A stretch of DNA of 64,000 nucleotides from Adineta steineri (Eukaryota; Rotifera; Eurotatoria; Adinetida; Adinetidae). Location of the stretch: positions 166,055 through 230,054 of the forward strand of contig CAJNOI010000065.1 of NCBI GenBank assembly GCA_905250115.1. Direction: 5' to 3'. Positions 11,883 to 23,259 of the stretch are shown here, piece after piece; within the stretch, counting starts at the first letter, position 1, and every line of letters begins with the position of its first letter. The notes under the pieces were generated by a model. That model saw nothing but the letters and a program-made list of their open reading frames with translations, had not been told where the DNA came from and made no database searches. The translations under genes and the position numbers were made by a program.

Positions 11883-12188
11883 TAATAATAATAACGTCCC
11901 ATAGGCTTATCGCCCTTAGGGGCCGGCCGCGGTTATTATTAGAGTTTTCCACATGCAGCCGGGTTCTGTCGTCTTTTTCTTTTTACAGACGGCGGTATCT
12001 GCACCCTCTTCCGTCCAACATACTGACTAAAGATAACCAGTATGAATGACTCATGTGGAATGAGTCATTTTAGACAACTTAGCCGTTAGTGACTTGTCCA
12101 GGGTCATTCCATGGATGATGTTACTGAGGTTTGAACACAGTACCTTGTGGATACGTGTCGAACAACGTAACCACTCAACCATGGCGGC
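11883..12188 (-). mobile_element. tRNA-derived SINE with 14-bp target duplication
   Basis: Read on the minus strand, the element starts GGCCGCCATGGTTGAGTGG, containing a good RNA polymerase III A box (TGGTTGAGTGG). A B-box-like GTTCAAACCTC follows at 12126-12136 at normal tRNA spacing. A roughly 200-bp unrelated body comes next and it ends in a (TTA)n tail at 11883-11893. The 14 bp CCTATCCCTAATAA occurs on both sides (11869-11882 and 12189-12202), a clean target duplication. The T-arm-like stem is only partly paired and the acceptor stem does not close, so this is not a functional tRNA gene. The combination of tRNA-like head, simple-repeat tail and target duplication is diagnostic of a SINE. 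Confidence 0.85.
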
Positions 12189-12394
12189 CCTATCCCTAAT
12201 AACCATATGAAAAAAAGAAGAAGAAAAGAGAAAATAACATGTATGTACATATATATTGAAATCGATTATCAATAAAACTAGACAATGAAATATGTAAGAA
12301 AAGAATTCTGTCGTTACACAAATTCACTAAATAATTGTATATTAAATAAAACTACAATTGAACAGCGTTTTAGAAGATAAAAGCAGCTTTGTGC

Positions 12395-15073
12395 TCATAC
12401 TTCTACAATAATGAAAGGACGTGGTCCATCGAGTGGAATATCAGAAGATGTTCTGGTCGTTTGGCGTACTCGATAACGAACTTTGTTGATTATTTGCCAC
12501 AAACGACTTATTATATGAGACCGGTTTACCAATATGAAGAATATTAGCGATAGACCACACATAACTAAAAATGTCACAAATAAACCACCCATTACTTCAA
12601 TGGACGAGCCAGTAGATGTGTCTGATGACTGAGAACAAGTATTTGATTGAAACCATTTGCTTTTCAAATTATCAATTGTTCCTGATTCTCTTAATGATAA
12701 TATATTCACATCTAAAACTTGTTCATATACCCAATTTTTCTGGAAAACAATACCAAATGCACTGGGATCAAAACCTGTGCCAACTAAAGTTAAGTTACAA
12801 TAATTACTACTCGTTTCATATTCTAAAACACCTTCATCCATAATGGCTGCATCAATCACTTTAGACAAGAGACTAGTAAATATTGCTCCTTCTGTTCTTA
12901 ATGGATAAAAATTTCGAATACCATTAGAGATTTCCTGCAAATAATAAGCTTCAATGGCCGAATTAGTAACGATACCAATGCGACCATATGGTATTTTTCC
13001 ATTTTTAATATCATCTATTCCCGAAATAATGTTTTGCGTCTGTCTAAGAGTTAAATTAGATGTTAAAGTTGCCTGATATGTTGATATTAAGACAAGACTT
13101 AAAAAGAATACACTAAAAGTTAAGAATCGACCAGCACCTGTTCTCACAGAATAATCCACACCAAATCCCATCATTGTTCCAAGAGGATACCATATACTCA
13201 TTACAATTTTAGAAGGGATTGATTTATGCCTCAATATGTCATTGGCATTTCTTTCGAATAAATACGTTAATATAGCAGACAAGATAATAGAACCCAGGAT
13301 ACATAAGCGAACTTGCCATGAAAATGGCCTTAAATAAAACCAGAAATCTGAACTAGCTGAGGCTGTATTTCGAACAATGATTCGTAATGAATTGTCATAG
13401 ATTGAATCAGTGAAAGAAACTTGTTCTCTTCGTGCAGCAAGAATTGTTACATCACCTGCTACTATATCATAAACATTATTTGCTACATCGTCTATGAGTC
13501 CATTGTAGCTTTGAGTTGATGGTAACAAAGTAATGTTTGGAATGAATCCCATATTTGTTTGTAAAATAGCAAGAAGATCAGGTATATATCCAATTAGTTT
13601 TGTTGTTATTATTCCATTTATATCTGCTACTTGTTGGGTCATTGTAAACGGAGGCGCTTCAATTACAGCAATTCGTAAGGTTACACCTGCAATTGTTGCA
13701 TAACCTGTGGGAGCTACTAATGACTGCCCAGGCCATATAATCGTATTATGTTGTGAATGTGGTGTCCAAGCATCTGAACTAGACGATACTAATACTGGAA
13801 CATAATTTAACTCATTTGATAAGCTCTGAATATTTTTTACAATATAATAAATACCACTAACTCGATCTGTTGAATTAGTACTAAATTGTACAAGTCCAGA
13901 TACACCAAGAAATGTATTATTGTTAATCATATCAAACAGTGAACTGGAATCAAGTACACGTCGATTAAAACAAAATGAATCATTGACAATTGATAGACAT
14001 GGAGAAGAATGATTATTCGTGATTGAACAAAGTTGTTCTAATGATCGGATCAATAACCAAGTTGCATCAAATGTAAATAATGCATAGGCATTCACATTTT
14101 CTGCTCCAGGAAATGTTTCAGGTTCATATTGTTGCCATATATCATATGCTGCATTTAATAATGTTGTATTTGTTGGTTCATTAACAGCACTTGCAACTAC
14201 GGGCTCTATAGTCAATATTCCAATTAACTTTGTATTATCTGCTTGACTAAACGACTTTAATTGAACAGTTGAACCTAATATCCATGTAAACTGTGGTCCA
14301 AGTACATCACAATCTATTGCCTGTTTTAAAATTAAAGATGTATAATCTGTCTCGGCCCATAATATAACATTTCGAATTGGACTACTAAGTAAGAGACTTT
14401 TAAGATCACCTCGAATAGTATGTGTCACAGTATCAAACATTATCATTTGTGTAATTGTCAAATTATTATTATTGAATGCATTAGTTATTACTTTTGCTCC
14501 ATCAGATCCATATGCATCATTCTGATAGATAATTATAGATGATGTCCAATTAAATTTCATAAAAAGTTGAGCAATTGTTAATGCAGCTGTAGTATCTGAT
14601 GGAACTGTACGATAAAAAGTAGGATAAGCTCCTCGATCAGACAGACCAGGATCTGTTGCAGAGTAGGATACTACAGGAATGGAAAGTTGTGCAGCAAAAG
14701 GTGCAATAACCTGAGTTTCTCGAGAGAATGTTGGTCCCACAATACCAACAATGTTTGAAGTTGATATTAGTAGACATGAGCTGCTAAGAGCATTCATTGT
14801 TATGCCACCACTTGCTACTAGCTGTGAACCAATAAATTGTCCATCAATTGTTATATTATATTGCTGAGAAAGCAATATCGCTGCGTTGAACATTGCACGA
14901 GACCAAAGAGTTCCTGGAGTGAAATCATTCATATTCAATCCATTGCCAAAAATGCCCAATAATTGTATACTGGAGGAATTAGATGCAGGCCAAGCCGTTC
15001 TCACATTTGATATAGCAAATTGACCAATTAAAAAATATACCCACAACCATCTTAAACTCCACATAGATGACAT
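12395..15073 (-). CDS. Ionotropic glutamate receptor-like channel
   Basis: Predicted ligand-gated ion channel subunit in the plasma membrane, 892 aa in one coding exon. Order: signal peptide (about 1-27), LIVBP/ANF-receptor-like amino-terminal domain (about 35-440), ligand-binding lobe S1 (LRIAVIEAPPF at about 466, KLIGYIPDLLAIL, DIVAGDVTILAARREQVSFT with the Arg expected to hold the ligand alpha-carboxylate), M1 (about 585-605), pore loop (about 623-641), M3 (about 648-669), S2 (IGIVTNSAI to LKSKWF, about 693-815, acidic AAIMDEGVLEY) and M4 (about 825-848). The canonical SYTANLAAF of M3 is replaced by STYQATLTSNL. The pore contains GTMMGFGVDY, reminiscent of a K-channel filter. Start: ATG at 15073-15071; the preceding in-frame TTG is not used. 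A 5'UTR intron 15115-15576 (CAG/GTGAGT donor, CTTCAG acceptor) is likely. Ligand and ion selectivity are not provable here. Confidence 0.88.
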   Translation of the reverse strand: MSSMWSLRWLWVYFLIGQFAISNVRTAWPASNSSSIQLLGIFGNGLNMNDFTPGTLWSRAMFNAAILLSQQYNITIDGQFIGSQLVASGGITMNALSSSCLLISTSNIVGIVGPTFSRETQVIAPFAAQLSIPVVSYSATDPGLSDRGAYPTFYRTVPSDTTAALTIAQLFMKFNWTSSIIIYQNDAYGSDGAKVITNAFNNNNLTITQMIMFDTVTHTIRGDLKSLLLSSPIRNVILWAETDYTSLILKQAIDCDVLGPQFTWILGSTVQLKSFSQADNTKLIGILTIEPVVASAVNEPTNTTLLNAAYDIWQQYEPETFPGAENVNAYALFTFDATWLLIRSLEQLCSITNNHSSPCLSIVNDSFCFNRRVLDSSSLFDMINNNTFLGVSGLVQFSTNSTDRVSGIYYIVKNIQSLSNELNYVPVLVSSSSDAWTPHSQHNTIIWPGQSLVAPTGYATIAGVTLRIAVIEAPPFTMTQQVADINGIITTKLIGYIPDLLAILQTNMGFIPNITLLPSTQSYNGLIDDVANNVYDIVAGDVTILAARREQVSFTDSIYDNSLRIIVRNTASASSDFWFYLRPFSWQVRLCILGSIILSAILTYLFERNANDILRHKSIPSKIVMSIWYPLGTMMGFGVDYSVRTGAGRFLTFSVFFLSLVLISTYQATLTSNLTLRQTQNIISGIDDIKNGKIPYGRIGIVTNSAIEAYYLQEISNGIRNFYPLRTEGAIFTSLLSKVIDAAIMDEGVLEYETSSNYCNLTLVGTGFDPSAFGIVFQKNWVYEQVLDVNILSLRESGTIDNLKSKWFQSNTCSQSSDTSTGSSIEVMGGLFVTFLVMCGLSLIFFILVNRSHIISRLWQIINKVRYRVRQTTRTSSDIPLDGPRPFIIVEV

Positions 15074-15576
15074 CAAGACTTGTTTATACTAAAGATCTAA
15101 TCAATGAATCAAATCTGAAGAGAAAGCATGAAACTATACATACAATATCCTAACTTACGAATTAGTTTAGTTTGTTAATTCAGCATTACATCTAGCGTTT
15201 CTTGTCTTAGATTTAGAAGAAAATGAGCAAATTTCATTATTTTTCGCAACATCTAATAAAAAATAGATATGTCAATAGTATGTATTTTTAGTCTATTAAT
15301 TAATTATAGAGAGCGGGATGTTGTATTTTCTTCTTAATTAATTGACTTGGAAAGTGGAAAATTGAAAAATAAGATCTTATTAAATTTAATGTAGAGAAAT
15401 TACAACAATAATATCTAGCTAAAAATGATCACTTACTATTATTTGAATTAACTGTCTTTTTTCCTATAGATATGTATTCACTTGTAAAGCTCAGTTTATA
15501 CTTGATCTCAACATAAGAGAGGGATCAACAAGCTAAAATAACTAGGAATTAAAGCTATTTTATATATAATACTCAC

Positions 15577-18500
15577 CTGGTATATATAAAACTGTAAAAA
15601 AAAACTTCATATTCTCTAAGGAATAGATAATACATACATGTGCATATAGGTAGCTTTTTATATACCCAATGATGACACATAATTAGTCAATGATGGACGG
15701 CTGAATGCATACAGACACATGTTTTTTTTCGTTCTGCTCTTCCTCATTTAGGGTTTTTTCCTATATAACGTTTTTTTTAAGCCGTTGATGGTCTTTTTTT
15801 TTCGTTACCCAGGTATCTTCAACATCACTTTCTTCACAGGTCATTGGCTATATTTTTACTTATTTGCTTGGTTTTTTCCAACTATTTTGGGATTTGTCCA
15901 CTTCATTCATGCATACAAATGTACAAAAAGTCATGCTCACGTAAGAAATACGTGTAAACACCAGTAATTACATAAACCATCTTGAGGGTGTGAGCACTTG
16001 TAATGGTAGGAATAGCTTGTTTTGATTCAGCATCAAATTCATGTAGAATGATTTTTTTGTTGAGCTCAAACATTTCATGATGTAACGGATGATAAATTAA
16101 TATTACTGCTATTTTATCAATGTGTATATCATCTGTGGACTATAAATGACTTTTTTCTTATGATAAAGAGCTTTGAAAAGAAATATTCCAGTAAAATAAG
16201 AAAGGTTTTTTTTTTATAAATAATATAAGATTTGATTCAGAGTTTTACCTGTTCGAAAGTAAGTTAGTAAAGATAACAAGAAAGAAAAGTACAAGTTTAT
16301 TAAATCTTCCTAGTAGTGTCCATACAGATACAAAATAAAATTATGGATGTAACTCAAACTGATATTTGAACAAATTGATCAAGGCAAAGCTATTTAAAAA
16401 TATAATGATTTTTAAAAATTATTTCAAATATTTGACAAGTTTCTATTGTATTCCAAAACATAATTGAAACAAAACTATGTTTTGTTTTGACCAACTAAAC
16501 TTTGTCATAGATGGTCGATTGTGTTCTTAATTGAGATGAAAATGTTTGACTTGTATTGTACATGAATATTCTTTGTAGACATCTTTAACTATAATTAGAA
16601 CAAATACTATTAGTAACTGGAATATTTCTAGTATAATAAGTTTCGGTACATTATGTGTTGGTATTCATTTGTAGGTGATTGTAGTACATATTTTCCTGAA
16701 CATACATGTCAATCGAAAATCTTTGTGTTTATTCATACTGGCAATTTTCTCTCACTAATTCCATTACAATTTAATTGGTGTAACTATTTATTCAGGAACA
16801 TATACAAATTAGAAATGCTCTCGTGTTTATAAAATAAATATTGTTGATAGATTGCTAGATGCTAGTATATCATCTATCGAATAGTAGATATTGTTGCTGC
16901 AAGCAACATCAAGAATGCATTAACGTCATTTATTGTTATTGTATTTGAAGAGCATTTCATATTTCGATGTTGTTCATACGAAAATTATAATTTTGCTATT
17001 CGAAATAATCGAAAAAGATTACCAGTTAATATCGCTGCAATTGAATGTGATTTAATTCGAGTACTGGGATTTTACTTGGAATATCATAGACTTGATAACA
17101 AAAGTGAATTCCTAAAGCTATTGTAGTAAATAGTGATAAACATCGTCTATATCTAGAATTTGTGTGTGAATTTAGTTTGACAGCAATTACTTTTTCTTTA
17201 ATTGAATTTTATTAAATGATAGATTATTCTGTAGTGTTTCATTACTTTATATGTGAACAATTTTTAATATTATATTTAATAAATCATTCGATATTTATCG
17301 ACTTTCGAACGTAGATGAAATCTATTCAATTGATTACAGATAATTATTTTGATTATTTTTGAATAAGAACAACGAAAAACTACTTATTTTGATAATAATG
17401 CTGAGGCTAGATTTCTCTCAAATATATTCAACGAACAAAATATGATCTTATTTGTAGTTGATGTCGTACCATGTGCTTTCAAATATGACGAGTTTTATCG
17501 TAGATTAGCTTATAATACAATTTTGAACTTTATTTTATTAGCTTTTGTAAAATTGTTTCATATAAACTTGAGTGATGCTTATGAATGACTGATGAATTTT
17601 GGAAATATCTTTTTTGAACATGATGAAAATGACAACTCCTAGAAAATATGTGGTGTGTAAAGCATCATAAAGACATAGATGTGGGTTATGTATTTTATCT
17701 CTAATTCATCTTTACAATTACAGTAACACTTTCCATCATGTTACACAGAATCCATTGTTCTATAAAATAACATGGAGGAGAGAGAAAGCAAAGAAAAAAG
17801 ACAGAAAAAAAAGAAGAAGGAGAAGGAAGTGCATATGCACAATATAGCTATGAGAATTTCTCATGTAAAACGCATGTTTCATATTCACAATATTTATCAA
17901 TGAGTATGACATTGTGTGAGAATAATATCATGTAAGAGTAGTGTGCCGATCGACACGCTTAGGGATGAAAAAAACTAGTGAACTAAACTTAATTAACTGT
18001 TGAAGAGAAATGAAATATAAGTCATATATGATTCGATACTCTACATAAAATATGAATCGAAGTGATCTATAGATACTTTTATAGGGTCTTTGATGTTGTC
18101 ATTAAGAATAAAATATCACATCAAGAAGAATCGAAGCTAATGGATGATCGTAGTAGTAATCAGATGCATGAATACTGATAGTTTTATTTTGTTCAAAATA
18201 ATATTCAAGATCACTGAAGAGAATTAAAAATCTGCATGTGAAAGTTATAATGTCTTATTTATAGTTCAAGACATAGACTTCTGGTTTTCCGGTAACATTG
18301 TATTGAATATATCTAATAATCTGTATTAATTTTAAAGAATATATTTTCATTGAATGGTGGAATCATAAATATTGAAATTATTTCAGAATTTCAATGACAT
18401 CTTGTTGATAGAAAACGAGAGTGCTAACTTCAAACTTTTTTCTTCAGAACAGCTGCAAGGCATGCTTCCATTTATTGTAAGAAAAAGCATGATATAAGAA

Positions 18501-19751
18501 ATAAACACTCAAAGATCAGTAAAAAAGTGAATCGTATTTAACAACTGTCTTTGAAAATGCCTGGAGTATTTGTATGATATTGTTTAAATGAGTTTTGAAA
18601 GTCAGTGAATATTATGTGATCTAATTGAGAAGAGTCATGCGTCTGTTTTGGTAGAACATGGACATAAAATCAACAATTTGTTGTTTTCTTAATGTTAATC
18701 AACGATAAATTCATGTCAGAAGTCATTCACATCATCTCAAATAGTATTTATGAGTTAAAAAAATGTGAAAACCAGCAGTTTCATTCGTTTTTCTTTCTTC
18801 TATTCAATTATGACTATGATAATTGAAAAAGAAATTTTCTTATCATTCTTCTCGAAACTCAGTGTTGATGATTTTTTACGATTCCTTCTATCAATAATAA
18901 TAGATATGATACAAGTCAGACTAAATTCTGACGCACTCTGAAATGCGACATCCTTAATACTTTCTCATGCAAACCGATTTCCGGATACATGAATCCAAGA
19001 CCGATTGAAACCGTATAGTAAATCGGTATCGGTTAGAAATCAAATACTCGAATGAAATTTTAATAAAATATATCATTCAAAAACTGATAGAAGATCACAA
19101 CCGACATAAACTAAAATCTGATCTTCTGCTGTTTCTTTGTATATATGAATATATTCTAAATTATTTAAATAACTTCTAACATGAATTTATTACTTATCAC
19201 TATTCAGTAGACACCACGAAAACAAATTGCTGATTTTATTAAATAGTTTTCGACAAATCACATGTATAACTTTTCTCAATTAGATCATGATAATATTCCC
19301 TGACTTTTTAGAAGTCATTCAGACAATGTACTATTCACTGACTTTTATAACTGAAGTATGATATTTTAATATTCACTGAGTTTGCACAACTCATTCAAAC
19401 AACACGAGAAAAACGCTCATCTCATTTGGAGAGACAGCTGAAAGATACGATTCAACTTTTTTTGCTATTCCAGTGTTTCTCTCTCGTCATGTTTTCTTTA
19501 GCAATAAACGAAAGCAGGCCTTACAGCTGTTCAGTAACCATCAAGGTAAAATTCCAAATTGGCCGAAAGTAAAATCAAATTTTATTTCTATAAATAATAA
19601 GGTACTACAAATCTACCGATAGCAATCAAATCAATTGAAATATTAGATTTTTATTTATTGAATATAATTAAGTTAATGAGATACATTATTTGGATTTGAA
19701 AAAGAAAAAACATTATGTTATCTGAGCTTAGTTAATATTGATTATAATGTT
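15577..19751. other. Long gene-poor region with decayed coding traces
   Basis: More than 4 kb without a supportable gene. Short plus-strand frames with protein-like composition occur at about 16930-17127 (contains NFAIRNNRKRLPVNIAAIEC and ends at a stop) and about 17380-17587 (contains ILFVVDVVPCAFKYDEFYRR), but no complete exon chain or known domain can be assembled. They may be remnants of one dead gene. The rest is AT-rich DNA; I found no tRNA, no satellite and no element with clear ends. Confidence 0.35.
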
Positions 19752-22700
19752 TCATAAATTATATTTTTCAGTAATAGTAATTCTATTATTGTTTCCATCA
19801 TAACCACCAGTAGTTAATACAAAATTATTTAATAAAACAGTTTGATGATAATTTCTTCCATGATTTAACATCAGTGTACTTGACCAACTTCTTGTTACAG
19901 GATCATATAATTCACATACGAGTGGATATGTAGTTGTTGTCCAATCAGCACCACCAACTGCTAATACTTTACCTGATGGTAGAAGTGTAAGTGTTAATAA
20001 TCCTCGACGATACTGCATTGATCCAACAGTTGTAAACGTTTGTGATATTGGATTATAAATCTCAGCAGTTAAGAATGAATTTGATGTACCGTCACCTCCA
20101 CCTGCAATTAATACAGTTCCATCATTTAATAATACAGCAGCATGATAAGCTCGACTTTGATTCATATTACTGGCTAAGAGAATCCAAGAGCCATTAATAT
20201 AAAGTTCTGCTGTTGAAACGAGAGAACTACTAGCATTAATACCTCCTGTAACAAGTACAGTAAATCCATCACTAAAAAGCGTACTTGTAAAATAAGATCG
20301 TGCTATATTCATATTAGTTGTGTTAATAAATGAGTTTGATGATGGAATATAAAGCTCGACTGCAGATGTACTTATATGTGAAATGCTCCATCCGCCTGCA
20401 ATGAGTATTTGTCCATTTGCAAGTAGTGTAGCTGTGTGTGAATCACGATTACCTGACAGATTGTTTGCTATTAAGTTCCATGTATTTCTTACAATATCAT
20501 ATACTTCGGCAGTATGTAAATTGGATGAAGTGTCACTACCAGCAACTAATACTTTAGTATTATTTGCAAAAGCAGTAACAGTATGGGTAGCACGTGTTGC
20601 TATCATCGAAGCTACAGGTAGCCATCCGGTTGATGTATAAACTTCAGCCTGTGAAATTCTTGTACTGGAATTAACGAGACCTCCAGTTACAAGAAATTGT
20701 CCATTTGCTAATAATGTACTTGCAAACTTAGATCGTCCGTAGTTAAGCGGCATATCTATATTCCAAAAGGCTGATTGATTAGAAGTCGATGTTTGAATGT
20801 TGTTATCTATAAATATAAAATAATCTTATTCATTTCTTTTTCTTCCTCATAAGAAATATAGATTAAATCTTATATCTTGAAATAATACTCTTTTCAAATA
20901 ATATATATTTACTCGGTATACATGACAAATAAACATTTCATCAAATTATATTAAAATTCATGACTGAACGATTCTTAATAAGTTCTATTTGATTCTAGTT
21001 AGACAAATTGTATAAGATAATGTTTGTCAATGACTTACTCATCATTGTGCTAGTGATTTGCATAGATGATGGATTATTTGTAACTTGCGTACTGGTTATT
21101 CCTATCGCTAAAAAACAATAATTACAACTTTATTATATTATGTTTATAATTAAAGATACGTACTTGTTGACATATCTGTCTTCACTGTTGTTGTTGTTAC
21201 ACCTATAAAGTAAAACAAAATTGTATGAGTTCTCAATAGTCTCATATGTTATATATATATATTGGAATAAAATTAGAACTTCGATGTATTGATAAAATAT
21301 CTTATGTATGAGCAAAAGACACATTATATTCCCTTGTTTCTAATTCATCTTCTACATTCATAATACTCGTATTTTGAGTATTTATGAAAGTTTCTAGAGT
21401 TTACAAATCAAATTTAGATTTATTTTACTTGATGTAAAGAAGTCATTTTACTTATCATTTCTTGTGTCCTCATTATCGTGGGCATTTCGATGGACACTAC
21501 ATCAAGCGATATATTACATACAGACTCAATAAAAAGATTCAAACTTTTATTTTATTCAGAAAGTTGTTTACCTATGAAAGAATTTTTGACGTTACTTTGC
21601 TATATGTAATAATTTTAAGGTGTTAACTTACTCATGGAAACTGTTGTTGATTGTGCACTGCTGTCACTTGAACTGATTAGATACGAGCTGCTTGTTGAAT
21701 AATCTAAATAAACAATCTTATGATATTTCTTGTAAAACATTTTACTTTACCTGTTGTAATGGTTGGAGTTGATGTCTGAGAACTACCCGTAATTATACTT
21801 GTTAGTAACGACTGAGAATGACCCGTACTCAATATTGTTGATGGAAATTTAGAATTCTCTGTTGTCATAGTTTCAGACAACACATTATTATTACTTGTCA
21901 AATCTAGTAAACAAATATTTCATATATTCATTAGATTCCAATTATTAGATATACCTGTAAGTGATGTGGAAGATACAATAGCTGTTTGGCCTAAAAGAAA
22001 GATTACAAAAAAATAACTTAGAATAATAAGCCCTCTTATTTTAGAAAGTTCGTTCTATTGAAAAGAGTAGTATCATTTGAATCTAGATATTTATACTGAT
22101 ACTCCTACAATATGTTAATCATAGTAAAATACTTGGAATTATTGAGATATCCTTCGAAAGAAATCTAAGCTATTGTGTTGTTCAACTATAAAGATAACTA
22201 TTTTTTTATAAACAAATCACCCATTGTTATATTCATCAACTCCGTTATAGTTTCTACAATACCTGTTGTTCCAGCAATGTTTTGATTTGTACCTAACAAA
22301 TAATATTTTTTCATTTCTCTTTTTTATTATTTCAAAATGATTTTACTTGTCATTCCATCTAGAAAACAAAAATCTAATGGTGATTAAGTTTTCAATAATA
22401 CTCTAAAAAGCTACCTTGTTTATTTATCATTGTTAATTGATTTGTATTAGTTGTTCCCATATCTTGCTTCGTACTGCTCGCCAACGTTGTATAAAGACTA
22501 GATTTCATTGTGCCTTGAAAAGAAATTTTCTAAATTATTCACACTACTTATCAATAAAGATATACTTGTTATGAAGATTGATGTTTGAGCTAAATTAAAT
22601 AAATATTCAATCTAACATTTTCCTTCTATACAAAACTGACTTACCATTACCAGTCGTTATTATCTTTTGCCCTGTCGTATCTATATTTGTTGTTTGAAAA

Positions 22701-23208
22701 GTGGATTGTACGGTATCTCAAAATAAAAATAAAGAATAATAGTGAAATAAAATAATGAATAGACATACTTTGAGCATTCTTTGTTGAGGCCGTTACCGGT
22801 GTATCTGAAACAAAGAATTAGTAATTATCTCATACAAAAAGTAACTTACATGTCGATATACTAGACGTCGAGTCTTTTACTGAGTATGATGTACTTGTTG
22901 TTGGATTGCTGAATTGATCTAAAAAAGTAAATTATCGGATTTTACAAATTTATTTATTTATATTTACTTGTTTTTGTAGTAAAACTATTTGTTGATTGAC
23001 TATTATTACTACCTAAATCAATAAATAAATCTTTGTAGAATTATGAACAAAATTCAAACTAACCATTAGAGATTGTTGTTGTGTTCAATGTACTAATTGG
23101 TGCAACTTCATGTGTTTTAGAATGCTGTACAAAGTAAGCAATAAGTGATATTGCGATTGCTGAAATAACAATGGTAGTGAAAATAATGATAAGTGTAAGT
23201 TGTTTCAT
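19752..23208 (-). CDS. Type II membrane protein with Ser/Thr-rich stalk and kelch repeats
   Basis: Predicted cell-surface protein. The first exon (23064-23208) gives a short cytoplasmic start and a signal-anchor helix (LIIIFTTIVISAIAISLIAY). About a dozen tiny exons follow (for example 22969-23012, about 22853-22920, 22769-22804, 22643-22717, 22570-22593, 22414-22514, 22350-22361, 21958-21992, 21752-21904, 21633-21703), all rich in Thr and Ser, as in a mucin-like O-glycosylated stalk. The last exon, 19752-20806, encodes seven kelch motifs of the type HTATLLANGQILIAGG, enough for a seven-bladed propeller outside the cell. Every stalk intron interrupts after codon position 1, so any exon can be skipped in frame. 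Start: the open frame extends to 23259 only through a GTG with a stop just before it, so I chose the first in-frame ATG at 23208-23206; an upstream exon is possible. Role unknown; adhesion or carbohydrate binding would be a guess. Confidence 0.75.
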
Positions 23209-23259
23209 TTGTTTTGAGACAATCTTTGTATCTTCTACTTTGTTTCCATGACAATTCAC

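Noticed and set aside
12115..12197. tRNA gene on the minus strand
   Set aside because: A and B boxes are present, but the acceptor stem does not pair and the element has a SINE body, (TTA)n tail and target duplication.
15785..15967. Small membrane protein (hydrophobic 60-aa frame)
   Set aside because: Hydrophobicity is expected from T-rich DNA; no family, no exon partners, and it lies in the upstream flank of the glutamate receptor gene.
23209..23259. Longer N terminus of the kelch protein
   Set aside because: The frame opens at a GTG immediately after a stop codon, which is not a normal animal start; the first in-frame ATG is at 23208.
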